Position numbers and translations under genes: made by a program
IMG/VR virus record: IMGVR_UViG_3300037041_001615
Location: 1-20,820 of that record
DNA: 20,820 nt
From: a virus
Reading direction: 5' to 3' (one strand)
Shown here: positions 1 through 6,437 of the stretch, piece after piece
How positions within the stretch are numbered: the first letter of the stretch is position 1
How the letters are laid out: every line of letters begins with the position of its first letter
The notes under the pieces: generated by a model
The model's input: only the letters and a program-made list of their open reading frames with translations
Told to the model about the DNA's origin: nothing
Database searches by the model: none

Positions 1-489
1 ACTGAAGCAACTTGGTGGGAACAAGTGATAAATAAATCGGGCAAAATAAATGATATTGCCGATGCAACACAAGCTCGCACAGCTTTTGCGGTAAACGGTA
101 ACCATTCAAACGATGCTGTACTTGTCAAGAAGTTTCATTTATGGGGTGAAAAGAATGACATACCAACATCAACAATTCATGATGCATTTTTCGCAAATGC
201 TGCGGATATGATTAGGGCAAGAAAAGCCTTAAGAAACATATACGGAGAAGTTCTTGAAAGAAATGTGGTTAAAGATACACTTGATGAAATGCTTTCTAGA
301 GGTTTGCCCAAAGATGTTTATGATAAATATTTAAACGAAGCTAAAGATATTGGATTGATACCTATAAGCGGTAGGTCTATTGTTGGTGGTAAAGTTTTGA
401 AAGAAAAAGATATATTAAAAATTGAAGATATATTACAAGAAATTCCAGAGGGTTTTAAAGATGACTATGGATGGTATGGGATTGGATAA
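1..489 (+). CDS. C-terminal part of a single-subunit (T7/N4-type) RNA polymerase-like protein, 5' end outside the window
   Basis: The frame is open from base 1 to the TAA at 487-489, so this is the last 162 residues of a longer protein; the internal GTG at 25 is unlikely to be the start. The stretch NHSNDAVLVKKF, about 20 residues before IHDAFF, parallels the end of T7 RNA polymerase, where VHSQDGSHLRKT is followed by IHDSFG (motif C with the catalytic Asp). After motif C comes a helical, charged tail, but unlike T7 (which ends DFAFA) this protein ends DDYGWYGIG, so the extreme C-terminus differs. Such polymerases make phage transcripts; in N4 and crAss-like phages they are packaged in the virion and ejected. 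Position directly before scaffold and coat genes, where siphoviruses often have a MuF or polyvalent ejected protein, suggests a virion protein, but this is inference. It could also be another palm-domain polymerase. Confidence 0.6.
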   Translation, partial: TEATWWEQVINKSGKINDIADATQARTAFAVNGNHSNDAVLVKKFHLWGEKNDIPTSTIHDAFFANAADMIRARKALRNIYGEVLERNVVKDTLDEMLSRGLPKDVYDKYLNEAKDIGLIPISGRSIVGGKVLKEKDILKIEDILQEIPEGFKDDYGWYGIG

Positions 490-501
490 TACGAAGACCC
501 C

Positions 502-611
502 GTTAAATTAACCCATATTTAATATGATTAGGTTTATATTCGTTTTGACCTAATGTTTATAATAATTTTAATAAGAATTGTATTCTTATTTACAATACTG
601 AGTTGTACTCA
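502..611. repeat. Cluster of small inverted repeats in the RNAP-scaffold gap
   Basis: Five inverted repeats lie in about 110 bases: GTTA(AAT)TAAC at 502-512, ATAT(TTA)ATAT at 515-525, ATTAGGT...ACCTAAT at 527-533/548-554 with a 14-nt loop, AATAAGAAT(TGT)ATTCTTATT at 570-590, and TGAGT(TGT)ACTCA at 599-611. The 9-bp perfect stem at 570-590 is unlikely by chance; the shorter ones may be chance in A+T-rich DNA. Two hairpins share the same 3-nt loop TGT, with loop centres 25 nt apart. No U-tract follows either, so they do not look like standard terminators. Confidence 0.55.
558..563 (+). promoter_or_regulatory. Candidate sigma70 -10 box (TATAAT) upstream of the scaffold gene
   Basis: A perfect TATAAT lies in the only intergenic gap over 100 bases, with TG four bases before it. 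A TTGACC at 545-550 is only 7 bases upstream and so cannot serve as its -35. No other convincing -35 sits 16-18 bases upstream. A transcript from here would start near 570 and place the two TGT-loop hairpins in its leader. A+T-rich DNA yields such hexamers by chance. Confidence 0.3.
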
Positions 612-622
612 AAGGAAAAATC

Positions 623-1282
623 ATGCCTGAAACAAATATAGAAACATCTACATCATCTGTAACTACACCAAGTGTAGAGATACCACCAAACACTACAAAC
701 AAAGATGATGACTTAGTGACAAAGCTGGTCGAAGAACGTGTCAGTGAAAATCTAAAACCAATAAAAGAAAAACTTGACAGTGCTTATGCAGTTAGAGATG
801 AAGCTCTTAGAAAGATTGCAGAATATGAACAAAAAGAAAAAGATGCTGAATTAAAAAGATTGCAAGAAGAAGGCAAACATAAAGAAGCTTTTGAAATGCA
901 ACTGGCTGAAGAAAAAGCTAGAAGAGAAGTATTGGAAAAACGTAATATAGAATTAACAAGAGATATTACTTTAAAAAATATTCTTAATACAATCGACTTC
1001 AGGAGTGCTACAGCTTCTGAAATGGCATATAAGGAAATTGTAAATCAGCTGGTACAAAATGAAAATGGAACTTGGACGCATCGTTCTGGAATCTCTTTAG
1101 AAGATTTTGTAAAGTCTTTTACAGATGATGAAAATAATTCTTTTCTATTTAAAGCCAAAACAAATTCTGGCTCAGGCAATACAGGTGTAACCACAAATAT
1201 ACCTAATCAACAACCACAATCTATATTCGACTTATCTCAAGATGAAGTCTTGAAACGAATTAGAGAAGGAAAACTTAAATAA
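623..1282 (+). CDS. Putative capsid scaffolding protein
   Basis: A 219-residue, charged, helix-rich protein. The N-terminus (about 1-30) is Ser/Thr/Pro-rich and probably disordered. Residues about 40-120 are Lys/Glu-rich with coiled-coil character (for example KRLQEEGKHKEAFEMQLAEE). The C-terminus ends in a basic helix, DEVLKRIREGKLK, as expected of a scaffold tail that binds coat protein. Composition, length and the place immediately before the major capsid gene match phage scaffolds, which guide procapsid assembly and then leave. No protease motif is seen, so a protease-scaffold fusion is unlikely. The start follows AAAGGA with normal spacing. Assignment rests on context and composition, because scaffold sequences diverge fast. 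Confidence 0.7.
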   Translation: MPETNIETSTSSVTTPSVEIPPNTTNKDDDLVTKLVEERVSENLKPIKEKLDSAYAVRDEALRKIAEYEQKEKDAELKRLQEEGKHKEAFEMQLAEEKARREVLEKRNIELTRDITLKNILNTIDFRSATASEMAYKEIVNQLVQNENGTWTHRSGISLEDFVKSFTDDENNSFLFKAKTNSGSGNTGVTTNIPNQQPQSIFDLSQDEVLKRIREGKLK

Positions 1283-1301
1283 AATAAATAAGGAAAAATA
1301 A

Positions 1302-2486
1302 ATGACTATAAAAGCATTCACAGGCAACTTAAATGACACTTACGTCTTACAAGAAGCCATTAGTGCATATTCAGATGAAGCGTATACAACTGCAAAGAAA
1401 CTGTCAGGTACAGGTATTGTCGGTAGTAATCCTTTAATTGATGTAAATACTGAAACATTTATCGGTCAAGTACGTTGGTTGAAACCATTAAATCCAACTA
1501 TCAATGTTGCATCTTTAACAGATTCTTCTGATGGTGCTAAAACTACATTTGCAAGCGATTATTTACGTTATGTTAAAAGTGTTCGTACACACGGTGCGGA
1601 AAAGATCAACATGCAACAAATCGTTACACAACAAGATGGTTTGGCTAAAGTTGGTAGAGACTTCGGTCAAACTCGTAGTCAAGATGAACACAATGCAATC
1701 CTTGCTGTATTGAAAGGTGTTGCTATGTCTGAAGTTCTTAACGGTGCTTCTGCAGGTTCAGGCTCTACAGGTCTTGGTGGTCAATCTTTTGACAATGATC
1801 CTGAAGATAAGAAATATGGTTTCTATGTTGACCTTGGTGCAGCAAAACCTATTGTTGACGCAACAGTTTCTATTCAAGGCGCAGCTCGTGCTGAAGGCTT
1901 CTTACAAGCTATCGGTAAAGCTTTCAAAGATTATGAACCTGAATATGCTTACTTAGTTACTTCACCTGAAGTATATGCATCTTTACGTTCAGCAAATTTA
2001 GTTGACGAAATTGGTGTTGTTGACGGTAACATTACTTTCAGCACTATTTTCAACGGTAAATTCCGTATTATTCAAACTCGTGCAAGCCAAGGCTTTACAA
2101 CTGCTGAATTGACTAAAATCAATACAGGTGCTGGTGTTGATATTGTTGGTACTAAAACTAGCTTTATCGTATTACCTGGTGCTTTAGCTCTACAAAGCTT
2201 AATGGTTCCAGATCAAACTGAAATTTATCGTAACGCTAACACTTATAAAGGTGGCGGTGGTACTTCTATTTGGTATCGTTGGGGCTATGTACTTGCTCCT
2301 GCAGGTTACGATTGGAATGGTTCACAAGACAAATTTGCAAGTGATGATGAATATAAATCTGTAATTGAAAGCGGAACTGCTAAATTAATTACAGCTGCTA
2401 CTTCTACTGCTGCTTGTTCTGGTACTTGGGTTCGTAAAGCTGCTTCTGCACTTTCTTTAGGTATCTTACCAGTATTCCATTCATAA
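1302..2486 (+). CDS. Major capsid (coat) protein, HK97-like fold
   Basis: A 394-residue protein after the scaffold gene, with an AAGGA ribosome site 9 bases upstream. The C-terminal stretch IWYRWGYVLAPAGYDWNG is the signature seen near the end of coat proteins of this superfamily (the 'RWG..L.P.GY.W.G' pattern). The middle has a Gly/Ser-rich loop (GSGSTGLGGQSFDNDPEDKK), then a strand-rich part with YLVTSPEVYASLRSANLVD. It assembles the icosahedral shell. No N-terminal delta domain is obvious, consistent with a separate scaffold. Codon choice is tidier (more C-ending and CGT codons) than in neighbouring genes, as expected for the most abundant virion protein. After the Trp-Gly signature the C-terminus continues with an Ala/Ser/Thr-rich tail of about 60 residues. 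Confidence 0.85.
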   Translation: MTIKAFTGNLNDTYVLQEAISAYSDEAYTTAKKLSGTGIVGSNPLIDVNTETFIGQVRWLKPLNPTINVASLTDSSDGAKTTFASDYLRYVKSVRTHGAEKINMQQIVTQQDGLAKVGRDFGQTRSQDEHNAILAVLKGVAMSEVLNGASAGSGSTGLGGQSFDNDPEDKKYGFYVDLGAAKPIVDATVSIQGAARAEGFLQAIGKAFKDYEPEYAYLVTSPEVYASLRSANLVDEIGVVDGNITFSTIFNGKFRIIQTRASQGFTTAELTKINTGAGVDIVGTKTSFIVLPGALALQSLMVPDQTEIYRNANTYKGGGGTSIWYRWGYVLAPAGYDWNGSQDKFASDDEYKSVIESGTAKLITAATSTAACSGTWVRKAASALSLGILPVFHS

Positions 2487-2496
2487 GGAAGAAACA

Positions 2497-2976
2497 ATGG
2501 CTCTCGTGAAAGGTACAAATTCCTATGTAACGGTGGCTGAAGCTGAAATTTATTTTTCTGATAGAGTTGATGTTAAGGCTTGGACAAATGCGGATGAAAC
2601 TGTTAAGTCTCAAGCCTTAACTACAGCAACAACTATTCTAGATAATTTAGATTGGGCAGGGGTGGTTTTAGATTCTTCTCAAACTTTGGCTTTCCCAAGA
2701 TCTGGTGAATATTTCGATACTCGTTTGGGTATGTTAGTATATTCAACTACAACTGTTCCTGATAGGATAATAAAAGCTACTTTTGAACAAGCGTTGCATT
2801 TATTGAATAATGAAGGATTATTGGACAGTACAGGGACTATTGCCAATTTAAGTATTAGTGGAATCTCTTTAAGTACTATTAGAAACCCTCCTAAAGTTCC
2901 AATGACGGTTAAAAGATTGATTGATGTTTTATTATCTAGATCTTCTTTATCTAAAAGCTGGTGGAGAGCAAACTAA
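2497..2976 (+). CDS. Head-tail adaptor/head completion protein, 'DnaT-like' phage family
   Basis: A 159-residue protein starting MALVKGTNSYVTVAEAEIYF, the hallmark start of the phage family usually labelled 'putative DnaT-like ssDNA-binding protein'. In phages this family lies directly after the coat gene and is thought to act as a head-tail connector (adaptor) on the portal; the DnaT label does not imply replication. Helical heptads (ALTTATTILDNLDW, ATFEQALHLLNNEG) and a basic C-terminus (PMTVKRLIDVLLSR) fit an adaptor. The start follows AAGGAAG. The stop overlaps the next gene's ATG by one base (TAATG), indicating translational coupling. Confidence 0.7.
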   Translation: MALVKGTNSYVTVAEAEIYFSDRVDVKAWTNADETVKSQALTTATTILDNLDWAGVVLDSSQTLAFPRSGEYFDTRLGMLVYSTTTVPDRIIKATFEQALHLLNNEGLLDSTGTIANLSISGISLSTIRNPPKVPMTVKRLIDVLLSRSSLSKSWWRAN

Positions 2977-3329
2977 TGAGCTATTTAAGATTGATTGATA
3001 ACAATTTATCTAAGGCATTTAGTTTAATAAAAGATCTTGCAACAGATGCAACATTCATAAAAAAATCTAATACAACTTTTAATTTTAATACCGGAATTGC
3101 TAAACCAAAAGTTTCTGAGACAGTCGATGCAAAAGTAATTATTATGGATAAACTTAAAAGATCCAGAGATCGTAATACACAATCACAACAAATTATGTTT
3201 AAATCAAACGATGTTGGAGATTTGACTCTTTACGATTCAGTAATAATTAACGAGATAACATGGAAGTTGGGTGCTCATATTAAAAACGATGGTTTCATAA
3301 ATATTATTGAAATATCTAAGGAAAATTAG
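2976..3329 (+). CDS. Neck / head-closure-like small protein
   Basis: I place the start at the ATG at 2976 (117 residues): GGAG at 2963-2966 gives good spacing and the TAATG overlap couples it to the preceding gene. An upstream in-frame GTG at 2961 is less likely. The protein has a helical N-terminus and a strand-rich C-terminal half (DLTLYDSVIINEITWKLGA) like head-tail stopper proteins (SPP1 gp16 / lambda FII-type small beta proteins) that close the filled head. No specific motif is diagnostic. Its place between adaptor and tail-terminator-like genes is the main evidence. Confidence 0.5.
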   Translation: MSYLRLIDNNLSKAFSLIKDLATDATFIKKSNTTFNFNTGIAKPKVSETVDAKVIIMDKLKRSRDRNTQSQQIMFKSNDVGDLTLYDSVIINEITWKLGAHIKNDGFINIIEISKEN

Positions 3330-3331
3330 TT

Positions 3332-3739
3332 GTGGGAAAATATGTTAATTTAGAAACAGATATTTTTTCAGTTTTTGCAAGCACTCAATGGAAAAATGAA
3401 AAAATAAATACATATCCGAATAACTTCACCATTACAAATAACTCAGGTGAATTTATAAGAGTTACAATAATCCCAAGCGGAGCTGGTATAAATATCGCTT
3501 CAGTTTCAGGAGTATTAATCATAGACATATTTACATTTGCAGGTGAAGGGACTAAGCGTCCTTCAACTATTGCAGATAAGCTAGATCAATATTTGGTGGG
3601 AAAATCAATAAATACTATAAATAATAACAGTACACAATTTCAAGGAAGTTCGTTATCGTTTGTTGGTATAGATACAGATAATCCATCTTTGTTTAGATCA
3701 AACTACACAATATCTTTTAATTTTTACGGAACTTTATAA
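3332..3739 (+). CDS. Tail terminator-like protein (DUF4128-like)
   Basis: A 135-residue protein with a GTG start at 3332; AAGGA at 3318-3322 gives 9-base spacing and no better start exists. The strand-rich body and the ending NPSLFRSNYTISFNFYGTL match the phage 'tail terminator-like' group (DUF4128, lambda gpU-like role), which caps the tail tube at its head-proximal end and sets final length together with the tape measure. It lies immediately before the tube genes, the classical place for this protein. Recognition is by the terminal motif and context only. Confidence 0.6.
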   Translation: MGKYVNLETDIFSVFASTQWKNEKINTYPNNFTITNNSGEFIRVTIIPSGAGINIASVSGVLIIDIFTFAGEGTKRPSTIADKLDQYLVGKSINTINNNSTQFQGSSLSFVGIDTDNPSLFRSNYTISFNFYGTL

Positions 3740-3741
3740 AT

Positions 3742-4326
3742 ATGGCACATATTTCTACACTCGGTGCAGGTATTTACTCAGATCTATCTGTTTATGTACC
3801 TGCTGCAGCGTCACCTTTAACAGCACCAACAACTCCAGTAAAAGCTACTGTTGATGCTTTATTTTCAGGTGTTACTGCTCAAACAGCAACAAACGTTACT
3901 ACAGCAGCTTCTGTTAGAATTCAAAACGTACGATCATTTCCTTCAATAGGCGCACCAGCAAATATTGTTAACGTGGCTACATTTGGTTCTAAAGCTTCAA
4001 AACAAATCAATGGTCAAGCTGATTCACCAACTATTGAATTGACATTGAACTATATCCCTGCAGAATGGGATCCAACTCTTATTTTAGGTGCAAGAGTGGG
4101 TGACGGTAATGTTTATGCATTTCGTTTCACATTGTTCAATACACCTCCTACAGGTACTACATTTGCTTCGTCATCTGTAGGTTTTGGAGCAGGTGTTCAA
4201 AACAGCTATTGGTATTGGTATGGTAAAATTGAAGCATTGTTAATCAATCCTCAACTTACTGATTCTAATACTGCAACATTGACTCTTTCAGTTCAATCTG
4301 ATTTTGCCGGTCCATACACAGTATAA
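3742..4326 (+). CDS. Tail tube protein 1 (short paralogue)
   Basis: A 194-residue, strand-rich protein with few charges. It aligns end to end with the next gene product: both start MAHIS..GAGI.SDLSV, share FGSKASKQINGQADS in the middle, and end with LINPQLTD.NTATLTLSV and DF.GPYT. Tail tube subunits form stacked hexameric rings around the tape measure. The place (after the terminator, before the chaperones) and the existence of a paralogue support the tube role. Ribosome binding is weak (ACGGA, about 11 bases upstream); the gene begins two bases after the previous stop, so coupling is likely. A minor tube-like role for one of the two is possible. Confidence 0.75.
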   Translation: MAHISTLGAGIYSDLSVYVPAAASPLTAPTTPVKATVDALFSGVTAQTATNVTTAASVRIQNVRSFPSIGAPANIVNVATFGSKASKQINGQADSPTIELTLNYIPAEWDPTLILGARVGDGNVYAFRFTLFNTPPTGTTFASSSVGFGAGVQNSYWYWYGKIEALLINPQLTDSNTATLTLSVQSDFAGPYTV

Positions 4327-4339
4327 TAGGGAGTAATAC

Positions 4340-5122
4340 ATGGCTCATATTTCGTCTATTGGTGCTGGTATATTTTCAGATTTATCTGTTGCAGCACCTG
4401 CTACTGATTATACAAATGCAAATTTTGCAACATTCATTAGTGCAGCTACTTGGCAAGCCATTTTTGCCGATGAAGTTATTACAGGCTTATCTGGAGCAAC
4501 TAATGGCTATGTAAGATTGGCAAACGTAAGATCATATCCATCAATAGGAGCTCCTTCAAATATTATTAATGTTGCTTCTTTTGGTTCTAAAGCTTCAAAA
4601 CAAATTAATGGTCAAGCTGACTCTCAGACTATTGAAATAACTGTTAACTTTATTTCTTCTGAATGGGATGCCAGTTCTAAATTATTAGCTACCTTTTTGA
4701 ATGATGGGAAATATCATGCATTTAGATTTAGTCTTTTAAATGCAAGTCCAACAAACTTTTCAAAAGGTAATGACTCTTTGACAGCATCTGCTGCTGCAGG
4801 TTCAGGTTATTCTATTGTGTTAACAGGTGCACCTCCTGCAACTGTTGAAATAGGACAACAAGTTTGGTCTACAGGAGGCTCTCCTGAATCGCTAGGTACA
4901 ATCACTGCAATTGTTGGTTCAACCTTAACAATGGATACAATACAAACTTACAGTGCCAGTGCTACATTCACCACAAAAGGTATTGGACAAGTTCCAAATA
5001 GCCAATGGTATTTTTATGGTAAATTAGAAGCATTGTTAATTAACCCTCAATTAACTGATGCAAATACTGCAACATTAACATTATCTGTTGCTTCTGATTT
5101 CTACGGACCATATACTTTATAA
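4340..5122 (+). CDS. Tail tube protein 2 (paralogue with an inserted domain)
   Basis: A 260-residue paralogue of the preceding protein with the same core (FGSKASKQINGQADS; LINPQLTDANTATLTLS). The extra length is one insert at about residues 144-213 (nt 4769-4980), Gly/Ser/Thr-rich and strand-forming (VEIGQQVWSTGGSPESLGT), placed where the short copy has only a brief loop. In other phages, tube proteins carry such extra domains on the outside of the tube. A GGGAG ribosome site precedes ATG 4340, stronger than that of the first copy, so this may be the more heavily translated subunit. The two could co-assemble or form different tail segments; the sequence alone does not decide. Confidence 0.75.
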   Translation: MAHISSIGAGIFSDLSVAAPATDYTNANFATFISAATWQAIFADEVITGLSGATNGYVRLANVRSYPSIGAPSNIINVASFGSKASKQINGQADSQTIEITVNFISSEWDASSKLLATFLNDGKYHAFRFSLLNASPTNFSKGNDSLTASAAAGSGYSIVLTGAPPATVEIGQQVWSTGGSPESLGTITAIVGSTLTMDTIQTYSASATFTTKGIGQVPNSQWYFYGKLEALLINPQLTDANTATLTLSVASDFYGPYTL

Positions 5123-5132
5123 TATTGAAATA

Positions 5133-5159
5133 TATGAGGTGGTGTAATATCACCTCATA
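5133..5159. terminator. Hairpin after the tail tube genes (weak or partial terminator candidate)
   Basis: TATGAGGTG (5133-5141) pairs perfectly with CACCTCATA (5151-5159) around a 9-nt loop. It lies 11 bases after the tube gene stop. No T-tract follows, so it is not a classical intrinsic terminator; it could stabilise the upstream tube mRNA or cause partial attenuation. Confidence 0.45.
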
Positions 5160-5176
5160 ACTCTCAAGGGAAAAAT

Positions 5177-5413
5177 ATGACAGAAGAATTTGAAAAACCA
5201 TTTAGTACAAGTTATGTACTAAGGACTACAGCTAAACATATGCGTAAAAGCATTGATATTAGCATAAGAAAAACATTTGAAAGAGTTAAAGAATTTGAAC
5301 CTGACACTGTTAAGGCTAAAGAAGTTTTTATAACACTTTCAGTATTACATCAGATGCGAAAAAATCTAGATGATTTTCAAGCATTAAATTTAGATAATTT
5401 CAAAGGTGAATAA
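5177..5413 (+). CDS. Small helical protein of unknown function in the tail operon
   Basis: A 78-residue protein, highly charged and predicted mainly helical (HMRKSIDISIRKTFERVKEF; LSVLHQMRKNLDDFQALNLD). No signal peptide, membrane segment or recognised motif. AAGGG at 5167-5171 gives a good start at ATG 5177. It sits between the tube genes and tail chaperone G, separated from each by a hairpin. By place it may help tail assembly, but I do not recognise the family. Confidence 0.6.
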   Translation: MTEEFEKPFSTSYVLRTTAKHMRKSIDISIRKTFERVKEFEPDTVKAKEVFITLSVLHQMRKNLDDFQALNLDNFKGE

Positions 5414-5440
5414 TTTATTTCATCTAATTACGGAAATAAA
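5414..5440 (+). promoter_or_regulatory. Hairpin overlapping the ribosome site of the G-like gene
   Basis: TTTATTTC (5414-5421) pairs with GAAATAAA (5433-5440) around an 11-nt loop. The weak ribosome site CGGA (5431-5434) of the gene starting at 5443 straddles the base of the loop and the 3' arm, so folding could lower its translation. The stem is A+T-rich and may be chance. Confidence 0.3.
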
Positions 5441-5442
5441 AA

Positions 5443-5772
5443 ATGATTCCACAAATAAAGGTAAATAGTATGTCAGGTATGAGAAGTCTAGTTGGACGTA
5501 AAATGACTAAGTCTGTAAAATTTATGGGCGAAGATATTAAGATTTCAAAATTGAGTGTTTCTGAAGTAATGGACATTCAAGTAAAAGCAAAAACTGTTGA
5601 AGGAGATGAATCTGCCGGTTTAGAGCTTTTAAAGTGTGTTATTGTCGCTTCTGCTGAAGGTGCAGAAGATTTGGCAGACGAAGATTTTCAAACATTCCCT
5701 ATGGATGAACTGTCTAAGCTTTCAAATGAAATAATGAAATTTTCTGGTATTGGTGCAGAAGCGGGAAAGTAG
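5443..5772 (+). CDS. Tail assembly chaperone G-like protein
   Basis: A 109-residue acidic protein with strand-rich start (VKFMGEDIKISKLSVSEVMD) and helical C-terminal half (FPMDELSKLSNEIMKFSG), in the place of lambda gpG between tube and tape measure genes. G-type chaperones coat the tape measure before tube polymerisation and are not in the finished virion. The last two sense codons, GGA AAG, followed by TAG at 5770, form part of the slippery heptamer G GGA AAG, so a fraction of ribosomes should continue in the -1 frame to give a 221-residue GT fusion. Start at ATG 5443 has a weak ACGGA site. Confidence 0.8.
   Translation: MIPQIKVNSMSGMRSLVGRKMTKSVKFMGEDIKISKLSVSEVMDIQVKAKTVEGDESAGLELLKCVIVASAEGAEDLADEDFQTFPMDELSKLSNEIMKFSGIGAEAGK
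5763..5769 (+). promoter_or_regulatory. Programmed -1 ribosomal frameshift site GGGAAAG
   Basis: The heptamer G GGA AAG, the same as at the lambda G-T junction, lies directly before the G-like stop TAG (5770-5772). A -1 slip re-reads GGG AAA then GTA GAA CTC and stays open through the T-like frame to the TAA at 6105-6107. The frame arithmetic is exact (G in frame 1, T in frame 0). No strong downstream hairpin is obvious; the adjacent stop codon may add to pausing. Confidence 0.9.
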
Positions 5773-5789
5773 AACTCTCTGATGAAGAT

Positions 5790-6107
5790 ATGGCTATATA
5801 CGAGCTAGCTTTTCATCTTAGAATACCTATCTACGAATTATCAGAAAAAATGACTTATGAGGAATTATTGAGTTGGTTTTACTATTTTGAAAAGAGACCT
5901 GTAGGTTGGAGAGAAGACGATAGGACAATGAAGTTCTTACAAACACAAGGTGTTAAAGAAAAACCATGGGCTATCTTTCCAACACTCAATCCTATCTATA
6001 ATGAAGGAAAAGAAAAAGAAACTAATCCAACTTCAAGTTTAGAAGGTTCATCTTTATTTCAAAAACTAATGTTATCTAAAAATGGTGATGACGTAGATTT
6101 GTGGTAA
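5790..6107 (+). CDS. Tail assembly chaperone T domain, expressed as GT fusion by -1 frameshift
   Basis: The frame is entered at 5769 by a -1 slip from the G-like gene, giving 112 extra residues and a 221-residue fusion; the first in-frame ATG is at 5790 but no ribosome site precedes it, arguing against independent translation. The motif MTYEELLSWFYYFEKRPVGW followed by REDDR is characteristic of T-type tail chaperone domains. In lambda the T part binds the tube protein while the G part binds the tape measure, so the low-abundance fusion links both. The C-terminal 35 residues are polar and probably flexible. Confidence 0.85.
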   Translation: MAIYELAFHLRIPIYELSEKMTYEELLSWFYYFEKRPVGWREDDRTMKFLQTQGVKEKPWAIFPTLNPIYNEGKEKETNPTSSLEGSSLFQKLMLSKNGDDVDLW

Positions 6108-6111
6108 AACA

Positions 6112-6435
6112 ATGAAAATAAGTTTAGAAAATATTACAAAAACCTTCATCACTTTAGAAAAAGATTTAAAGGATGAACAAAAGAGTAAAGAAAAGATAAT
6201 AGTGAATAAGCTATTGGAAGATCTTCGATCTAAAACCCCTATTGATACTGGTTTAGCAAGAAAATCATGGATACAACACCAGACAGTAGATGGTTTTAAG
6301 TTAGAAAATACAACGGAATATATTGAGCATTTAAATAATGGCTCTTCTAAACAAGCTCCTAAATATTTTATAGAAAAGACTGCTATTGAATATGGGACAC
6401 CTCTAGGTCAAATTGTTGAACCTAGGAAAATATAA
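6112..6435 (+). CDS. HK97 gp10-like tail completion protein
   Basis: A 107-residue protein with the family pattern: a helical start, then TPIDTGLARKSWI, a strand, EYIEHLNNGSSKQAPKYFIE and a C-terminal helix. HK97 gp10-like proteins are small head-tail joining or tail-completion proteins normally encoded between the neck and tube genes. Here it lies after the GT chaperone and before the tape measure, out of its usual place. Ribosome binding is poor; ATG at 6112 lies four bases after the GT stop, so its translation may depend on ribosomes finishing GT. Confidence 0.75.
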   Translation: MKISLENITKTFITLEKDLKDEQKSKEKIIVNKLLEDLRSKTPIDTGLARKSWIQHQTVDGFKLENTTEYIEHLNNGSSKQAPKYFIEKTAIEYGTPLGQIVEPRKI

Positions 6436-6437
6436 AC

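Noticed and set aside
25-489. Complete 154-residue gene starting at GTG 25
   Set aside because: The frame is open to base 1, the GTG lacks a ribosome site, and the sequence aligns to the interior of a polymerase C-terminal domain.
545-563. TTGACC plus TATAAT as a full sigma70 promoter
   Set aside because: The spacing is only 7 bases, far from 16-18, so the two boxes cannot belong to one promoter; only the TATAAT is kept, at low confidence.
2306-2613. Two - strand frames across the coat gene end
   Set aside because: No start signals; they overlap the coat and adaptor genes, whose products match known phage families.
2961-2975. GTG at 2961 as the start of the neck protein
   Set aside because: The ATG at 2976 has a better-placed GGAG and the TAATG coupling seen at other junctions in this operon.
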